The notes: generated by a model from the letters alone, not told the origin. A DNA stretch of 64,000 bases from Betaproteobacteria bacterium HGW-Betaproteobacteria-7 (GCA_002840765.1 PHCE01000006.1:62001-126000), one strand, 5' to 3'; shown: positions 35,603-45,614, counted from the first letter of the stretch. Program-made: numbers and translations.

Positions 35603-37906
35603 ATGCGTTCGGCCGTCCTCGCCTTTGCCGCCGGCGTGCTGTTTCTGCAGACGCGCGGCGAACTTCCGCTTCCCTTGCCCTGGCTGGCCGGCGGGGTACT
35701 GGCTTGCCTGCCCTTCCTGCTCCGTGTCCATCCGGCGACGCGGGCGCTGCTGCTGATCGGTTGCCTGCTGCTGGGCTTTGGCTGGGCCGCCTGGCGTGCC
35801 GAGTTCCGCCTGGCCGACGAACTGGGCCGCGAGTGGGAGGGCCGCGATGTCGAAGTGGTCGGCACCATCGCCGGGCTGCCGCAGGATTTCGCGCGCGGGC
35901 TGCGCTTCGAGTTTGCTGTCGAGCAGCGCCTGACGGCTGGGGCGATCGTCCCCGAGCGCCTGCAACTGGCCTGGTATGCCGGGCGCACCGGGCAGCCGGC
36001 AGTACGCCCCGGCGAGCGCTGGCGTCTGACGGTGCGCCTGAAGCGCCCGCACGGCGGTGCCAATCCCGGTGACTTCGACTATGAGGCCTGGCTGCTCGAA
36101 CGTGGCATCCGGGCGACCGGTTATGTCCGGCCGGTACCGGCGACCCGCCTCGATGCCTTCGTCTGGCGTCCTGGCCATGTCATCGAACGCCTGCGGGCGG
36201 CGGTGCGTGACAATTTCCAGCAGGCGTTGCCAGAGGCGGAGTGGCCTTGGGTCGGGGTGCTCACGGCGGTCGCCGTCGGCGATCAGAAGGCGGTGCAGGG
36301 CGACTTGTGGACGGTTTTCAACCGAACCGGCACGACCCACCTGATGAGCATCTCCGGCCTGCATGTGACGATGGTCGCCGGCCTTGCTGGCTGGTTGTTC
36401 AATGCTGGCTGGCGACGGGTGCCGGCGCTTGCCTTGCGCCTGCCGGCACAAAAGGCCGGCCTGCTGGCGGCGGCGGTGGCAGCCCTGATTTACGCGCTGC
36501 TGGCCGGTTTCGGTGTGCCGGCCCAACGCACCCTGTACATGCTGCTCGTTGCCGTCGCGGCGACACTTTCCGGGCGCCTGGTGGCGCCCAGTCGGGTGCT
36601 GGCGCTGGCCGTGCTGGTCGTCCTCCTGGCCGATCCCTGGGCGGTGCTGGCGGCCGGTTTCTGGTTGTCCTTCGGCGCGGTTGGCGCCTTGCTCTATATC
36701 GGTTCGGCAGTAATCGGCGAGGGCGGTGGCTGGCGGGTGCGCCTGCGCGGTTGGGGCCTGGTCCAATGGGCGGCGACGCTGGCTTCGCTGCCGGTGCTGC
36801 TGCTCATCTTCCAGCAGTTTCCCCTGGTCTCGCCGCTGGCCAATCTGCTGGCGGTGCCGGTGATCAGTTTCGTCGTGACGCCGCTGGCCCTGCTGGCGGC
36901 CTTGCTGCCTTGGCCACCGATCCTGATCCTGGCGCACAGCGTGCTGGACGGCCTGATGGCATTTCTTTTCTGGTGCGCCGCCTGGCCGGTCTGGCAGGCG
37001 CCAGCGCCGCCTCTCTGGGCTGTTCTTGCCGCTGGACTGGGGGTCGCCGTCTGCCTGTTGCCGCGTGGCGTGCCTGGCCGAATGCTCGGCGCCTGCCTGA
37101 TGATTCCGGCAATTTTCTGGCCGTCGGAGACGATTCCGCCGGGCGAGGCGCGCATCGACGTGCTTGACGTCGGCCAGGGCCAGGCCGTCGTCGTCCGCAC
37201 CGCCGGACACCTGCTAATCTATGATCCGGGGCCACAGTACGGCGCCGATTCTGACGCCGGTCAGCGTGTCGTCGTACCTTATCTGCGCTGGCTTGGCGCC
37301 CGCCGCATCGACCGCCTGGTGGTCAGCCATGCCGACAGCGACCATGCTGGCGGTCTGGCCTCATTGCAGGCGGCGCTACCGGCTGGTTTGTTGCTTTCTT
37401 CGCTGCCGGATATCGGCGGTGAACGCTGCGCTGCCGGCCAGGGGTGGCGTTGGGATGATGTGGAATTCACCATCCTGCACCCGCTGGCGGAAAGCTATGC
37501 CGCAGCGCCGGGAAGCAACCATTTGTCCTGCGTGCTGGCGGTGGTGGCCGGGCATCATCGCCTGCTGCTGACCGGCGATATCGCGGCAGTCGATGAAGCA
37601 GCTCTGCTTGCCCGCGCTGACACGACATTGGCTGCCGACGTGCTGCTGGTGCCGCACCACGGGGCGAAAACCTCGTCTTCGCCTGCTTTCGTGGCCGCCG
37701 TCGGGGCGCAGCATGCGTTGTTCTCGGCGGGTTACCGCAATCGTTTCGGGCATCCGCTTAACGAGGTGGTCGAGCGCTATGCCGAGGGCGGGGCGCGTAT
37801 CTGGCGCACCGATCGCGACGGCGCGCTGGGCATCGTCTTGCGTGCTGACGGCGTGGCAGTCAGCGCCTGGCGCCAGGCGCGCCAGCGTTACTGGCACGGA
37901 CGGTGA
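35603..37906 (+). CDS. comEC: DNA internalization competence protein ComEC/Rec2
   Basis: 767 residues. N-terminal membrane helices and a DUF4131 OB-like domain (about 40-180); a multi-helix competence channel domain (about 205-490; LMSISGLHVTMVAGLAG, PAQRTLYMLLVA); and a C-terminal metallo-beta-lactamase domain with VSHADSDHAGGL and LLLTGDI. ComEC carries transforming DNA across the inner membrane; the C-terminal domain may degrade the second strand. It appears intact, suggesting natural transformation is possible. No strong ribosome site precedes the ATG. Confidence 0.95.
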   Translation: MRSAVLAFAAGVLFLQTRGELPLPLPWLAGGVLACLPFLLRVHPATRALLLIGCLLLGFGWAAWRAEFRLADELGREWEGRDVEVVGTIAGLPQDFARGLRFEFAVEQRLTAGAIVPERLQLAWYAGRTGQPAVRPGERWRLTVRLKRPHGGANPGDFDYEAWLLERGIRATGYVRPVPATRLDAFVWRPGHVIERLRAAVRDNFQQALPEAEWPWVGVLTAVAVGDQKAVQGDLWTVFNRTGTTHLMSISGLHVTMVAGLAGWLFNAGWRRVPALALRLPAQKAGLLAAAVAALIYALLAGFGVPAQRTLYMLLVAVAATLSGRLVAPSRVLALAVLVVLLADPWAVLAAGFWLSFGAVGALLYIGSAVIGEGGGWRVRLRGWGLVQWAATLASLPVLLLIFQQFPLVSPLANLLAVPVISFVVTPLALLAALLPWPPILILAHSVLDGLMAFLFWCAAWPVWQAPAPPLWAVLAAGLGVAVCLLPRGVPGRMLGACLMIPAIFWPSETIPPGEARIDVLDVGQGQAVVVRTAGHLLIYDPGPQYGADSDAGQRVVVPYLRWLGARRIDRLVVSHADSDHAGGLASLQAALPAGLLLSSLPDIGGERCAAGQGWRWDDVEFTILHPLAESYAAAPGSNHLSCVLAVVAGHHRLLLTGDIAAVDEAALLARADTTLAADVLLVPHHGAKTSSSPAFVAAVGAQHALFSAGYRNRFGHPLNEVVERYAEGGARIWRTDRDGALGIVLRADGVAVSAWRQARQRYWHGR

Positions 37907-37931
37907 TACATTTGGTGATGGAGGAAGCGAC

Positions 37932-38786
37932 ATGAAATTCAAGCAGCAGACAGTTCAATGCCTGAGCCCGTCCGGTTTGCACCGGATGGCCTATACCGAA
38001 TGGGGCGACTGCCAAAATCCGCGTGTGCTCGTCTGCGTCCATGGACTGACCCGCAATGGCCGCGATTTCGACGCCCTGGCCGAGGCGATGTCCAGCCACT
38101 ATCGGGTGATCTGTCCGGATGTCGTCGGTCGCGGCCACAGCAGCCGTCTGCGCGATCCGGCTGCTTATGCGGTGCCGCAGTACGTCGCCGACATGGTGAC
38201 GCTGATCGCCCGCCTCGGCGTCGAACGTATCGACTGGGTCGGCACCTCGATGGGCGGTCTGATCGGTATGGCCCTGGCGGCTCAGGAGGGGACGCCAATC
38301 GGTCGGCTGGTGCTCAACGACGTCGGGCCGGTGATCTCCGTCGAGGCGCTTCAGCGCATCGCTACCTATGTCGGCATGGACCCGACCTGGACGACTTTTG
38401 CCGAGGCGCTGGCCTACGTCAAGGCGGTCAGCGCGCCCTTTGGCCCACTGACCGAGGCGCAGTGGTGGCAGTTGACCGAAACCAGCGTCACCCAGCGGGC
38501 CGACGGTCGTTGGGGCTTTCTCTACGATCCGCAGATTGCGGCGCCGTTCAAGGCCGCCTTCGTGGACCAGGATATCGACCTGTGGCCGCTCTATGAGCGT
38601 ATCGCCGGTCCGACCATGGTCATCCGTGGCGGCGAATCAGACCTGCTGACGCGTGACGCCTGGCAGCAGATGGGTGAACGCGGGCCGCGCGCGGTGCTGG
38701 CCGAGATACCCGGCGTCGGTCATGCGCCGATGTTCCTCGACGAAGCGCAGATTTCTGTCGTCCGCGACTTCCTGCTCGCTGCATGA
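37932..38786 (+). CDS. Alpha/beta-fold hydrolase
   Basis: 284 residues. Oxyanion-region CVHGLTRNGRDF, nucleophile elbow WVGTSMGGLIGM, an acid probably in RGGESDLL and the catalytic His in GVGHAPMF. Cytoplasmic esterase/hydrolase of the pimeloyl-methyl-ester type, substrate unknown. GGAGGA precedes the ATG. It overlaps the next hydrolase gene by four bases, so the two are translated together. Confidence 0.88.
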   Translation: MKFKQQTVQCLSPSGLHRMAYTEWGDCQNPRVLVCVHGLTRNGRDFDALAEAMSSHYRVICPDVVGRGHSSRLRDPAAYAVPQYVADMVTLIARLGVERIDWVGTSMGGLIGMALAAQEGTPIGRLVLNDVGPVISVEALQRIATYVGMDPTWTTFAEALAYVKAVSAPFGPLTEAQWWQLTETSVTQRADGRWGFLYDPQIAAPFKAAFVDQDIDLWPLYERIAGPTMVIRGGESDLLTRDAWQQMGERGPRAVLAEIPGVGHAPMFLDEAQISVVRDFLLAA

Positions 38787-39544
38787 GGCATGTGACGGTT
38801 GCCGGCTGCCGGCTGGAATACCGCGACTTTCCTGCTTTAGCCGAAGGCCGGCCGACCTTGCTGCTGCTGCATGAAGGCCTGGGCTGCGTTGCCATGTGGC
38901 GGCATTTTCCCGAACAACTGGCTGCCGCCTCCGGCTGCCGCGTCATCGTCTGGTCGCGCGCCGGCTACGGTGGCTCGCAGCCCTGGCCGGAGGCGCGTCA
39001 GACCGATTACATGCATCGCGAAGCGCAGCTGGCGCTGCCCGAACTGCTCGCTGCCCTGCATATCGAACGACCGCTGCTGATCGGCCACAGCGACGGTGGC
39101 AGCATCGCCCTGATCTTCGCCGGCAGCTTTCCCGAGGTGCCGGTTGGCATCGCCGTGCTGGCACCGCATGAATTCGTCGAGGAAGTCACCCTGGCCGGCA
39201 TCCGCGAGGCGCGGGCGGCATGGCAGACGACCGATCTGCCAAAGAAACTGGCGCGCTATCACCACGAGCGGACACAGCAGGTGTTCGCCGACTGGAACGA
39301 TACCTGGCTGTCGCCAGCCTTCCGCGACTGGAACATCGAGGAATACCTGCCGCGCATAACCTGCCCGGTGTTGGCCATCCAGGGCGAGGACGACGAATAC
39401 GCAACGATGCGCCAGCTTGAAGTCATCGCCGAGCGCGTACCCGGCACGCAACTGCTCAAGCTCCCTGCCTGCGGCCATACGCCGCAACGCGATCAGGAGG
39501 CGGCGGTACTGGCGGCGCTGACGACGTTCGCCAGCCGCTTCTAG
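38783..39544 (+). CDS. Alpha/beta-fold hydrolase
   Basis: 253 residues. LLLHEGLGCVAMW (oxyanion hole region), nucleophile IGHSDGGSIAL, acid in IQGEDDEY and His in PACGHTPQRD complete a Ser-Asp-His triad. Substrate unknown. It is coupled to the preceding hydrolase by an ATGA overlap. Its TAG stop shares the CTAG tetranucleotide with the stop of the convergent response regulator, leaving no intergenic terminator. Confidence 0.88.
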   Translation: MRHVTVAGCRLEYRDFPALAEGRPTLLLLHEGLGCVAMWRHFPEQLAAASGCRVIVWSRAGYGGSQPWPEARQTDYMHREAQLALPELLAALHIERPLLIGHSDGGSIALIFAGSFPEVPVGIAVLAPHEFVEEVTLAGIREARAAWQTTDLPKKLARYHHERTQQVFADWNDTWLSPAFRDWNIEEYLPRITCPVLAIQGEDDEYATMRQLEVIAERVPGTQLLKLPACGHTPQRDQEAAVLAALTTFASRF

Positions 39545-40179
39545 CGTTCCGGATCGCTCGGCTGTTGCTGGAAGACCAGGCGGAAGAGGTCCGGCAGGCT
39601 GTTTGCCCCTAGTTTCTCGCGGATATTGGCGCGGTGGAACTCGACGGTCTTGATGGTGATGCTGAGGGCTTCGGCGATTTCCCGGTTCTGTCGGCCCTTG
39701 ATCATTTCGTGCAGGACATCCATTTCCCGTTTTGACAGGCAGGCCAGACGGTCAGCCTGTTCCGGCGTGGTCATCGCCGATAGCGGCGACTGCCGGGCAT
39801 CGAACTGCAGGGCATTCATCACGGCGACGACCAGACGATGCTCTTCCAGCGGCTTCTGGATGAAATCAACGGCGCCGGCCTTCATCGCCTTGACGGCCAG
39901 GGGAATGTCGCCGTGCCCGGTGAGAAAGATGATCGGCAGGCGGATGCGCCGCTTGTGCATCTCGGCCTGCAGTTCCATGCCACTCATGCCCGGCATGCGG
40001 ATGTCGAGGATCAGGCAGCCAGAGTCGCGCGGATTCAGGCGGGCGAGGAAATCGCGGGCGGCGGCGAAGGTGACTGCCGACAATCCGGCGGAACGCATCA
40101 GCAGGGCGAGCGCATCGCGTACATCGGCATCGTCGTCAATGATGAAGACGGTTTGCTGCAGGGTTGGCGGCGTACTCAT
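39541..40179 (-). CDS. FixJ/NarL-type response regulator
   Basis: 212 residues. A receiver with IIDDD, D59 (LILDIRMPGMSG) and DFIQKP is of FixJ type; the C-terminal LuxR-type helix-turn-helix (about 145-205) is LSKREMDVLHEMIKG...REIAEALSITIKTVEFHRANI, quoted in two parts. The start overlaps the kinase stop as ATGA. The genes diverge from DUF485-actP, whose upstream region holds a palindrome suited to a dimeric regulator. Comparable NarL/FixJ-type regulators (ErdR/CrbR) control acetate uptake genes in Pseudomonas and Vibrio; extension to this gene is inference. Confidence 0.92.
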   Translation of the reverse strand: MSTPPTLQQTVFIIDDDADVRDALALLMRSAGLSAVTFAAARDFLARLNPRDSGCLILDIRMPGMSGMELQAEMHKRRIRLPIIFLTGHGDIPLAVKAMKAGAVDFIQKPLEEHRLVVAVMNALQFDARQSPLSAMTTPEQADRLACLSKREMDVLHEMIKGRQNREIAEALSITIKTVEFHRANIREKLGANSLPDLFRLVFQQQPSDPER

Positions 40180-41600
40180 GCTGCAGCTCTCCCGGCCGGG
40201 ATGGAAAGATGGAATATGGCGCCGCCATCGGGATTGTCGGTCGCCCACAGGCTGCCCTGGTGACTTTCGGCGACCGAGCGGCTGATCGCCAGGCCGAGGC
40301 CGAGGCCTTGTCCCTTGGTCGTGACGAAGGGGGCGAACATGTCGTCGATGGGCAATGAGCCCAGTCCGCAGCCGCGGTCGGCGACGCTGATGAGTACCGA
40401 ACCGTCGCTTGTCGGTGCCGCGCAAATCGTCAGTCGGCGCGTGGCCACGGGTACAGCCTGCATGGCATCGATGCCATTGCGGATCAGATTTGCCAGAACC
40501 TGGACCAGCAGCACACGATCGGCAACGACGATCAAGTCGTTGCCGACCTGGCTGCTGTCGACGACGACATGCGCTTCCTCAAGCAGCGGGCGGCTGACAT
40601 CGAGGGCTTCGCCGACCATCGCCTTGACGACCCAGGGGGCGGGCTGGTGCTGGCGCTGGCGGATGAATTCGCGCAGGCGTTCGATGATGGAGGCGGCACG
40701 GACCGCCTGCCCATGGCATTTGCCGAGAACGCCGATGATCTCCCCGTGATCGGGGTTGGGTGCGGCCAGCAGGCGCTGGCAGGCGTCGGTGTAGGTGGCG
40801 ATGACCATCAACGGCTGATTGATTTCGTGGGCCAGTGTCGAGGCGATTTCGGCCAGCGTCGTTACCCGGCTCGATTGATGGGCGATTTCGCAATGAATTT
40901 CGCGCAGCCGCTGGGCGTTTTTCTGTTCGGTGATGTCGGTGAGCACCTTCAGTTTGACTTGGCGCTGCGTGCCCCAGGGGATGGGGCCTTCCTGCAGCAG
41001 GTACCAGCGTCCGTTGCGCGTGTTCTTCAACTGTCGGGAAACAAAGCTTGTCGCCGGCTGCGGGGCATCGTTGGTGGCGAGAGCCGTTTCGCCGACAAAC
41101 TCCTGCTCGAATATGTGCGGTGTCAGTTGTTCGAAGCGGGTATCCAGGCGCTGCATTTCCGGGTTGGCATAGAGGAAGCTGTCATTCTCTTCGTTGGCGA
41201 CGTAGACGGCGGCGCGCATTTCTTCAAGAACCCGGACGAAGCGTTCGTCCGCCTGGCTCAGGGTCTTGTGCAGACGAACGGCCAGCCAGACGACGACGAC
41301 AAAGCCGGTCAGCATGCTCAATGCCTCCCAAAGGTAGAAGCCGGGATTCAAATAGAGGTGTTCGGTACGGAAGCTGAATAGCCAGAGCAGGCAGGCGGCG
41401 ACGGCACTCGCCAATCCGGCCCGCGTGCCGCCAACCCAGGTGGCGATGGTGATCGGGGCCAGATAGAGCGGCGACAGCCGCAGTGAGTAGCCGGTCAGAT
41501 AGTCGGCGGAGGCAATGGCGAGCAGGCACAGGCAGGCGATGCTCAGTCCGCCGCGACGACCGAGGCTGTCAAGTAGCAGGTGAGGAGGGTGGTAATCCAA
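40176..41600 (-). CDS. Membrane sensor histidine kinase (PAS-HisKA-HATPase)
   Basis: 474 residues. The only usable start is a TTG at 41600 without a clear ribosome site, because a stop lies shortly upstream in frame. Four to five membrane helices (about 18-108) form the sensor; a PAS domain (about 121-228) precedes HisKA with H258 (TLAHEINQPLMVI); HATPase has LIRNGIDAM, DRGCGLG and GLGLGLAI. It is the cognate kinase of the overlapping FixJ-type regulator and diverges from the acetate permease operon. Unlike CrbS it lacks a sodium-symporter sensor domain. Confidence 0.9.
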   Translation of the reverse strand: MDYHPPHLLLDSLGRRGGLSIACLCLLAIASADYLTGYSLRLSPLYLAPITIATWVGGTRAGLASAVAACLLWLFSFRTEHLYLNPGFYLWEALSMLTGFVVVVWLAVRLHKTLSQADERFVRVLEEMRAAVYVANEENDSFLYANPEMQRLDTRFEQLTPHIFEQEFVGETALATNDAPQPATSFVSRQLKNTRNGRWYLLQEGPIPWGTQRQVKLKVLTDITEQKNAQRLREIHCEIAHQSSRVTTLAEIASTLAHEINQPLMVIATYTDACQRLLAAPNPDHGEIIGVLGKCHGQAVRAASIIERLREFIRQRQHQPAPWVVKAMVGEALDVSRPLLEEAHVVVDSSQVGNDLIVVADRVLLVQVLANLIRNGIDAMQAVPVATRRLTICAAPTSDGSVLISVADRGCGLGSLPIDDMFAPFVTTKGQGLGLGLAISRSVAESHQGSLWATDNPDGGAIFHLSIPAGRAAA

Positions 41601-41657
41601 GATTTCGGCAACCGTCGTGTGATTGGGGCATTTTCAATTGTCATCCACCGGCGGTCG

Positions 41658-41677
41658 AACTAGGGGTGGCCCTAGTT
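41658..41677. promoter_or_regulatory. Perfect palindrome, candidate operator between two-component genes and DUF485-actP
   Basis: AACTAGGG and CCCTAGTT are exact inverted repeats around a four-base GTGG spacer. The element lies 58 bases from the kinase start and 126 bases before the DUF485 start, well placed to control one or both divergent units. The half-site length suits a LuxR/FixJ-type dimer. Seen directly; the binder is inferred. Confidence 0.5.
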
Positions 41678-41803
41678 AAGTGCCCCGGACGCGCCAATCT
41701 ACACTCGCCGCAGGGGGATTCGTCAGCATTTTGTCGATGGCCGACAGCTACGCTGGCGCAGCGCCCCCCCGCAGAGTATGCGATCACAAAAACAGGAGGA
41801 AAC

Positions 41804-42115
41804 ATGTCTCAAGAAATTTACCGGCGGATTCGCGAGAATCCGAAATTTCAGGTATTCGTCAAAAAGCGCAACAACTTCTCGATCATCATGAGCATTCTGA
41901 TGATCATTGCCTATTACGGCTACATCCTGCTCATTGCCTTCAACAAACCCTTCCTCGCCACCAAGTTGAGCGACGGGGGCGTGACTTCCATCGGTATTCC
42001 GATCGGACTGGGCGTCATCCTGTTCACCATCGTCATCACCTGGATTTACGTTCGCCGGGCCAACAGCGAGTTCGACACGGAAGCTGAAGCCATCATCAGG
42101 GAGGGGCAAAAGTGA
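41804..42115 (+). CDS. DUF485 membrane protein (YjcH-like), partner of the acetate permease
   Basis: 103 residues, the same size as E. coli YjcH. Two membrane helices (about 25-47 and 60-82). [16 protein letters not shown] is the DUF485 signature, and the C terminus is charged. GGAGGA lies upstream of the ATG. The stop overlaps actP by four bases. The family always accompanies actP-like symporters and probably aids their assembly or regulation. Confidence 0.93.
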   Translation: MSQEIYRRIRENPKFQVFVKKRNNFSIIMSILMIIAYYGYILLIAFNKPFLATKLSDGGVTSIGIPIGLGVILFTIVITWIYVRRANSEFDTEAEAIIREGQK

Positions 42116-43803
42116 GCCCGTTCATCAAATTCTTCTATACAGCGGTCGCCATCCTGCTGGCCGGCGCCGCCGGCGTGGCCTTTGGCGCCGGTGCCGATCT
42201 CGGCCAGACGCAGCAGCAGGCAACCAACTGGACGGCGATCACCATGTTCGCCATCTTCGTCGGGGCGACGCTGTGGATCACCAAGTGGGCTGCCGGCAAG
42301 ACCAAGACCGCCTCCGACTTCTACACTGCCGGCGGTGGCATCACCGGTTTCCAGAACGGCCTGGCGATTGCCGGTGACTACATGTCGGCGGCGTCCTTCC
42401 TCGGCATTTCCGGCCTGGTCTTCGCCAACGGCTTCGACGGCCTGATCTTCTCGATCGGCTGGCTGGTCGGCTGGCCGGTGATCACCTTCCTGATGGCCGA
42501 ACGCCTGCGCAATCTCGGCAAGTTCACCTTCGCCGACGTCGCCTCCTATCGCTTCGCCCAGACGCCGTTGCGCAGCTTCGCGGCCACCGGCACGCTGGTC
42601 GTCGTCGCCTTCTACCTGATCGCCCAGATGGTCGGCGCCGGTCAGTTGATCAAGGTGTTGTTCGGCCTCGAGTATATCTACGCGGTGATGCTGGTCGGCG
42701 TCATCATGATGATGTATGTGCTGTTCGGCGGCATGACGGCGACCACCTGGGTGCAGATCATCAAGGCCGTGCTGCTGCTCCTCGGTGCCACTTTCATGGC
42801 CGTTGCCGTGCTGTATCAGTTCGATTTCTCACCGGAAGCGCTGTTCGCCAAGGCCGTCGATGTTCATGCCAAGCATGACCTGATCATGGCGCCGGGTGGG
42901 TTGATCAACGACCCGATCTCGGCCATCTCGGTCGGCATGGCGCTGATGTTCGGTACTGCCGGACTGCCGCACATCCTGATGCGCTTCTTCACCGTGCCGA
43001 ACGCCAAGGAAGCCCGCAAGTCGGTGGCCTGGGCGACGACCTGGATCGGCTACTTCTACATCCTGACCTTCATCATCGGTTTCGGCGCCATCGTTCTGCT
43101 GACGCAGGATCCGGGTTCGTACTACGTCGATGGCGATATCACCAAGGGCCTCAAGGGCGGCGGCAACATGGCGGCGGTGCATCTCGCCAACGCCGTCGGC
43201 GGCAACCTGTTCCTCGGCTTCATCTCCGCCGTGGCCTTCGCCACCATCCTGGCCGTCGTTGCCGGTTTGACGTTGTCCGGCGCCTCGGCGGTGTCGCATG
43301 ACCTGTACGCCTCCGTCTGGCGCAAGGGCAATGCCGATTCGAAGACCGAACTGCGCGTGTCGAAGATCACCACCCTCTGCCTCGGCGTCATTGCCGTGCT
43401 GCTGGGTATCATCTTCGAGAAGCAGAACGTCGCCTTCATGGTCATGCTGGCCTTCACCGTTGCTTGCTCGGCCAACTTCCCGGTGCTCTTCATGTCCGTG
43501 TTGTGGAAGAACTGCACGACCCGCGGCGCCGTTGCCGGCGGCTCGGTCGGCCTGGTGCTCTCGGTGGTGCTGACGGTGCTGTCGCCAGCTGTCTGGGAAG
43601 CCGCGCTCGGCAATCCGAAGGGCAGCGCCCTGTTCCCGTACGCCTCGGCCGCCCTCTTCTCGATGACGGCGGCCTTCGTCGTGATCTGGATTGTTTCGTT
43701 GCTGGATAACAGCGAGCAGGCGCAGAAGGAGCGCGCCTTGTTCGACGATCAGCTGATTCGCTCGGAAACGGGCGTCGGGGCTTCGGGCGCCTCCGGCCAC
43801 TAG
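42112..43803 (+). CDS. actP: Cation/acetate symporter ActP
   Basis: 563 residues; sodium:solute symporter family with about 13 membrane segments. Characteristic stretches include [48 protein letters not shown] (given with the family's PHILMR motif) and [16 protein letters not shown]. It imports acetate, propionate or possibly pyruvate with Na+. GTG start. Control by the divergent two-component pair is likely from position and the shared palindrome. Confidence 0.95.
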   Translation: MSPFIKFFYTAVAILLAGAAGVAFGAGADLGQTQQQATNWTAITMFAIFVGATLWITKWAAGKTKTASDFYTAGGGITGFQNGLAIAGDYMSAASFLGISGLVFANGFDGLIFSIGWLVGWPVITFLMAERLRNLGKFTFADVASYRFAQTPLRSFAATGTLVVVAFYLIAQMVGAGQLIKVLFGLEYIYAVMLVGVIMMMYVLFGGMTATTWVQIIKAVLLLLGATFMAVAVLYQFDFSPEALFAKAVDVHAKHDLIMAPGGLINDPISAISVGMALMFGTAGLPHILMRFFTVPNAKEARKSVAWATTWIGYFYILTFIIGFGAIVLLTQDPGSYYVDGDITKGLKGGGNMAAVHLANAVGGNLFLGFISAVAFATILAVVAGLTLSGASAVSHDLYASVWRKGNADSKTELRVSKITTLCLGVIAVLLGIIFEKQNVAFMVMLAFTVACSANFPVLFMSVLWKNCTTRGAVAGGSVGLVLSVVLTVLSPAVWEAALGNPKGSALFPYASAALFSMTAAFVVIWIVSLLDNSEQAQKERALFDDQLIRSETGVGASGASGH

Positions 43804-43821
43804 TTTCTGTTCAGGTAGTAC

Positions 43822-43853
43822 AAAGGCCGGCTTCCGTGAGGAAACCGGCCTTT
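43822..43853. terminator. Rho-independent terminator, probably bidirectional
   Basis: AAAGGCCGG and CCGGCCTTT pair perfectly, with an inner TTCC/GGAA extension and a GTGA loop. Five T follow on the plus strand. It lies 18 bases after actP and directly beyond the stop of the convergent mtfA-like gene. Confidence 0.88.
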
Positions 43854-43859
43854 TTCAGT

Positions 43860-44609
43860 TTACCGGACCCTGCTCAGCGGATCTTGCCGGTAGTAGCGTT
43901 TCAGCAGTTCGTAGACTGCCGGGTACTCATGGTGGATGACATCGGGTAACTCGAAGAAGCTTTCCGAGAATACGGCGAAGAATTCGGCCGGGTCGTTGCT
44001 GGCATATGGATCAATGACCGTTTCCTCGTCGCGGTCCACGCGCGAGCAGAAATCGTCGTAGGCGGCCACGAAGGTGCGCTCCCACTCGGCCGCCTCGATA
44101 TCCGAGTGCAATGCCGGCATGCCGTCGGCCTCACCGTTGAGCATATCGAGCTTGTGGGCGAATTCGTGGATGACCACGTTGTAGCCTTCGCCAGCCATCT
44201 GCACGTCATGCCAGGAGACGAGCAAGGGGCCGCCCTGCCAGGCTTCACCGGAGAGCACATCGTCAAATTCATGAACGATGCCGTCTTCGTCATGGATTTC
44301 GCGCGGGACGACGAATTCGTCCGGATAGACGACGATGCCGACCCAGTCGCCATAGGCGGCCAGGCCAAGGTTGAGGATGGGCAGGCAACCCTGGGCGGCG
44401 ATGGCGACGCAGATTTCGTCGTTCAGTTCGAGGCCGCCCGCCGCAGTGAATTCCTTTTCGGCGAGGAAAGCTTCGCTGAGGGTTTTCAGGCGTTGCCGGT
44501 CGCTGGCGTCAAGGGCAGCGAGGAAGGGCAGGCCGCTGACCGTTTGTTGCCAGACATCTTCAGGGATGGCGGCGGTCTTGCCGCGCCGTAACCAGTCGAG
44601 CAGGCCCAT
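43860..44609 (-). CDS. mtfA: MtfA-like zinc metallopeptidase (M90)
   Basis: 249 residues. Zinc-binding HEFAHKLDMLNG, a second region PYASNDPAEFFAVFSESFF (the family's conserved EFFA segment) and LVSWHDV match MtfA. In E. coli, MtfA inactivates the glucose repressor Mlc and has peptidase activity; whether Mlc exists here is unknown. The ATG at 44609 overlaps the upstream stop by one base; a GTG one codon earlier is possible. Confidence 0.9.
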   Translation of the reverse strand: MGLLDWLRRGKTAAIPEDVWQQTVSGLPFLAALDASDRQRLKTLSEAFLAEKEFTAAGGLELNDEICVAIAAQGCLPILNLGLAAYGDWVGIVVYPDEFVVPREIHDEDGIVHEFDDVLSGEAWQGGPLLVSWHDVQMAGEGYNVVIHEFAHKLDMLNGEADGMPALHSDIEAAEWERTFVAAYDDFCSRVDRDEETVIDPYASNDPAEFFAVFSESFFELPDVIHHEYPAVYELLKRYYRQDPLSRVR

Positions 44610-45493
44610 CACTTTTTCATGGTCAGCCAGATTCCGGCGAAGATCAGCCCGATACCGAGGTAGTGGTACCAGTAGGGGATTTCACCGAGAAAGATGACCG
44701 ACAGGATGGTGCCGAACACTGGCATCAGGTGGATGAACAGGCTGCCCTTGTTGGCGCCGACTTCGGCGACGCCGCGGTTGTAGAAGATGTAGCCGAGAAA
44801 GCTGGGAAAGATGCCGACATAGGCCAGCGAGGCCAGCGAACCAAGATGTACGTTGATCTGCCGCCCCTGCGCCATTTCCCAGAGGTAGGCCGGGAGCAGC
44901 GCGGCGACGCCGACGGTGGTCATCGCCGCCAGCATCAGCATCGGATCGACGCCAGCCGGGCGCCAGGCCAGGCCGACGGTATAGACGGCCCAGATAAGCA
45001 CGGCGCCGAGCATCCAGGCGTCGCCGAGGTTGAGGTTGAGATGGGCCAGTACCTGCAGGTCGCCGCGGGCGACGATGGTCATCACGCCGACCAGCGAGAC
45101 CAGTACGCCGATGGCCTGCGGCCGCTTCAGATGCTTGCCGAGGAAGGCCCAGGAAATGGCGATGGTGACTACCGGGATGAAGGAATTGAGCAGCACCGCA
45201 TTGGTCGCCGTGGTGTATTGCAGGGCGATGTAGGCGAAGGTGTTGTAGCCGCCGACGCCGATCAGGCCGAGGATCAGCACCGGCTTCCAGCCCTGCTTGA
45301 GCTGCGGCCACTGGCTTTTCAGATGGGGCAGGGCGAGTGGCAGGACCAGGGCGAGGGCGATCGCCCAGCGCCAGAAGGCCAGCGCCAATGGCGGGACGTC
45401 GGCGCGGATGCCGCGGCCGAGCACCATGTTGCCAGACCAGAAGAGGGCGGTCAGCGTGAGCAGCAGATAGGGATTGGTCAGGAACTTGGGCAT
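44609..45493 (-). CDS. EamA-family (DMT) transporter
   Basis: 294 residues from ATG 45493, with ten predicted membrane helices in two EamA repeats (FWRWAIALALVLPLAL in the first, GAVLIWAVYTV in the second). The longer upstream frame reaching 45583 is not membrane-like and was rejected. It is an inner-membrane exporter of metabolites or amino acids, substrate unknown. The stop overlaps the mtfA-like start, so the two are co-transcribed. Confidence 0.9.
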   Translation of the reverse strand: MPKFLTNPYLLLTLTALFWSGNMVLGRGIRADVPPLALAFWRWAIALALVLPLALPHLKSQWPQLKQGWKPVLILGLIGVGGYNTFAYIALQYTTATNAVLLNSFIPVVTIAISWAFLGKHLKRPQAIGVLVSLVGVMTIVARGDLQVLAHLNLNLGDAWMLGAVLIWAVYTVGLAWRPAGVDPMLMLAAMTTVGVAALLPAYLWEMAQGRQINVHLGSLASLAYVGIFPSFLGYIFYNRGVAEVGANKGSLFIHLMPVFGTILSVIFLGEIPYWYHYLGIGLIFAGIWLTMKK

Positions 45494-45614
45494 GGTGCGC
45501 GGGATTATGCCCGGCCTTGGCTGGGGTCGGAGCACGGATTGGCCGGGGCGGCAGGAGCTAGCCCGGAAAAGGTGGGCTGACATCCGCTGCCGCGGATGTC
45601 AGCAGTATCTGCGG

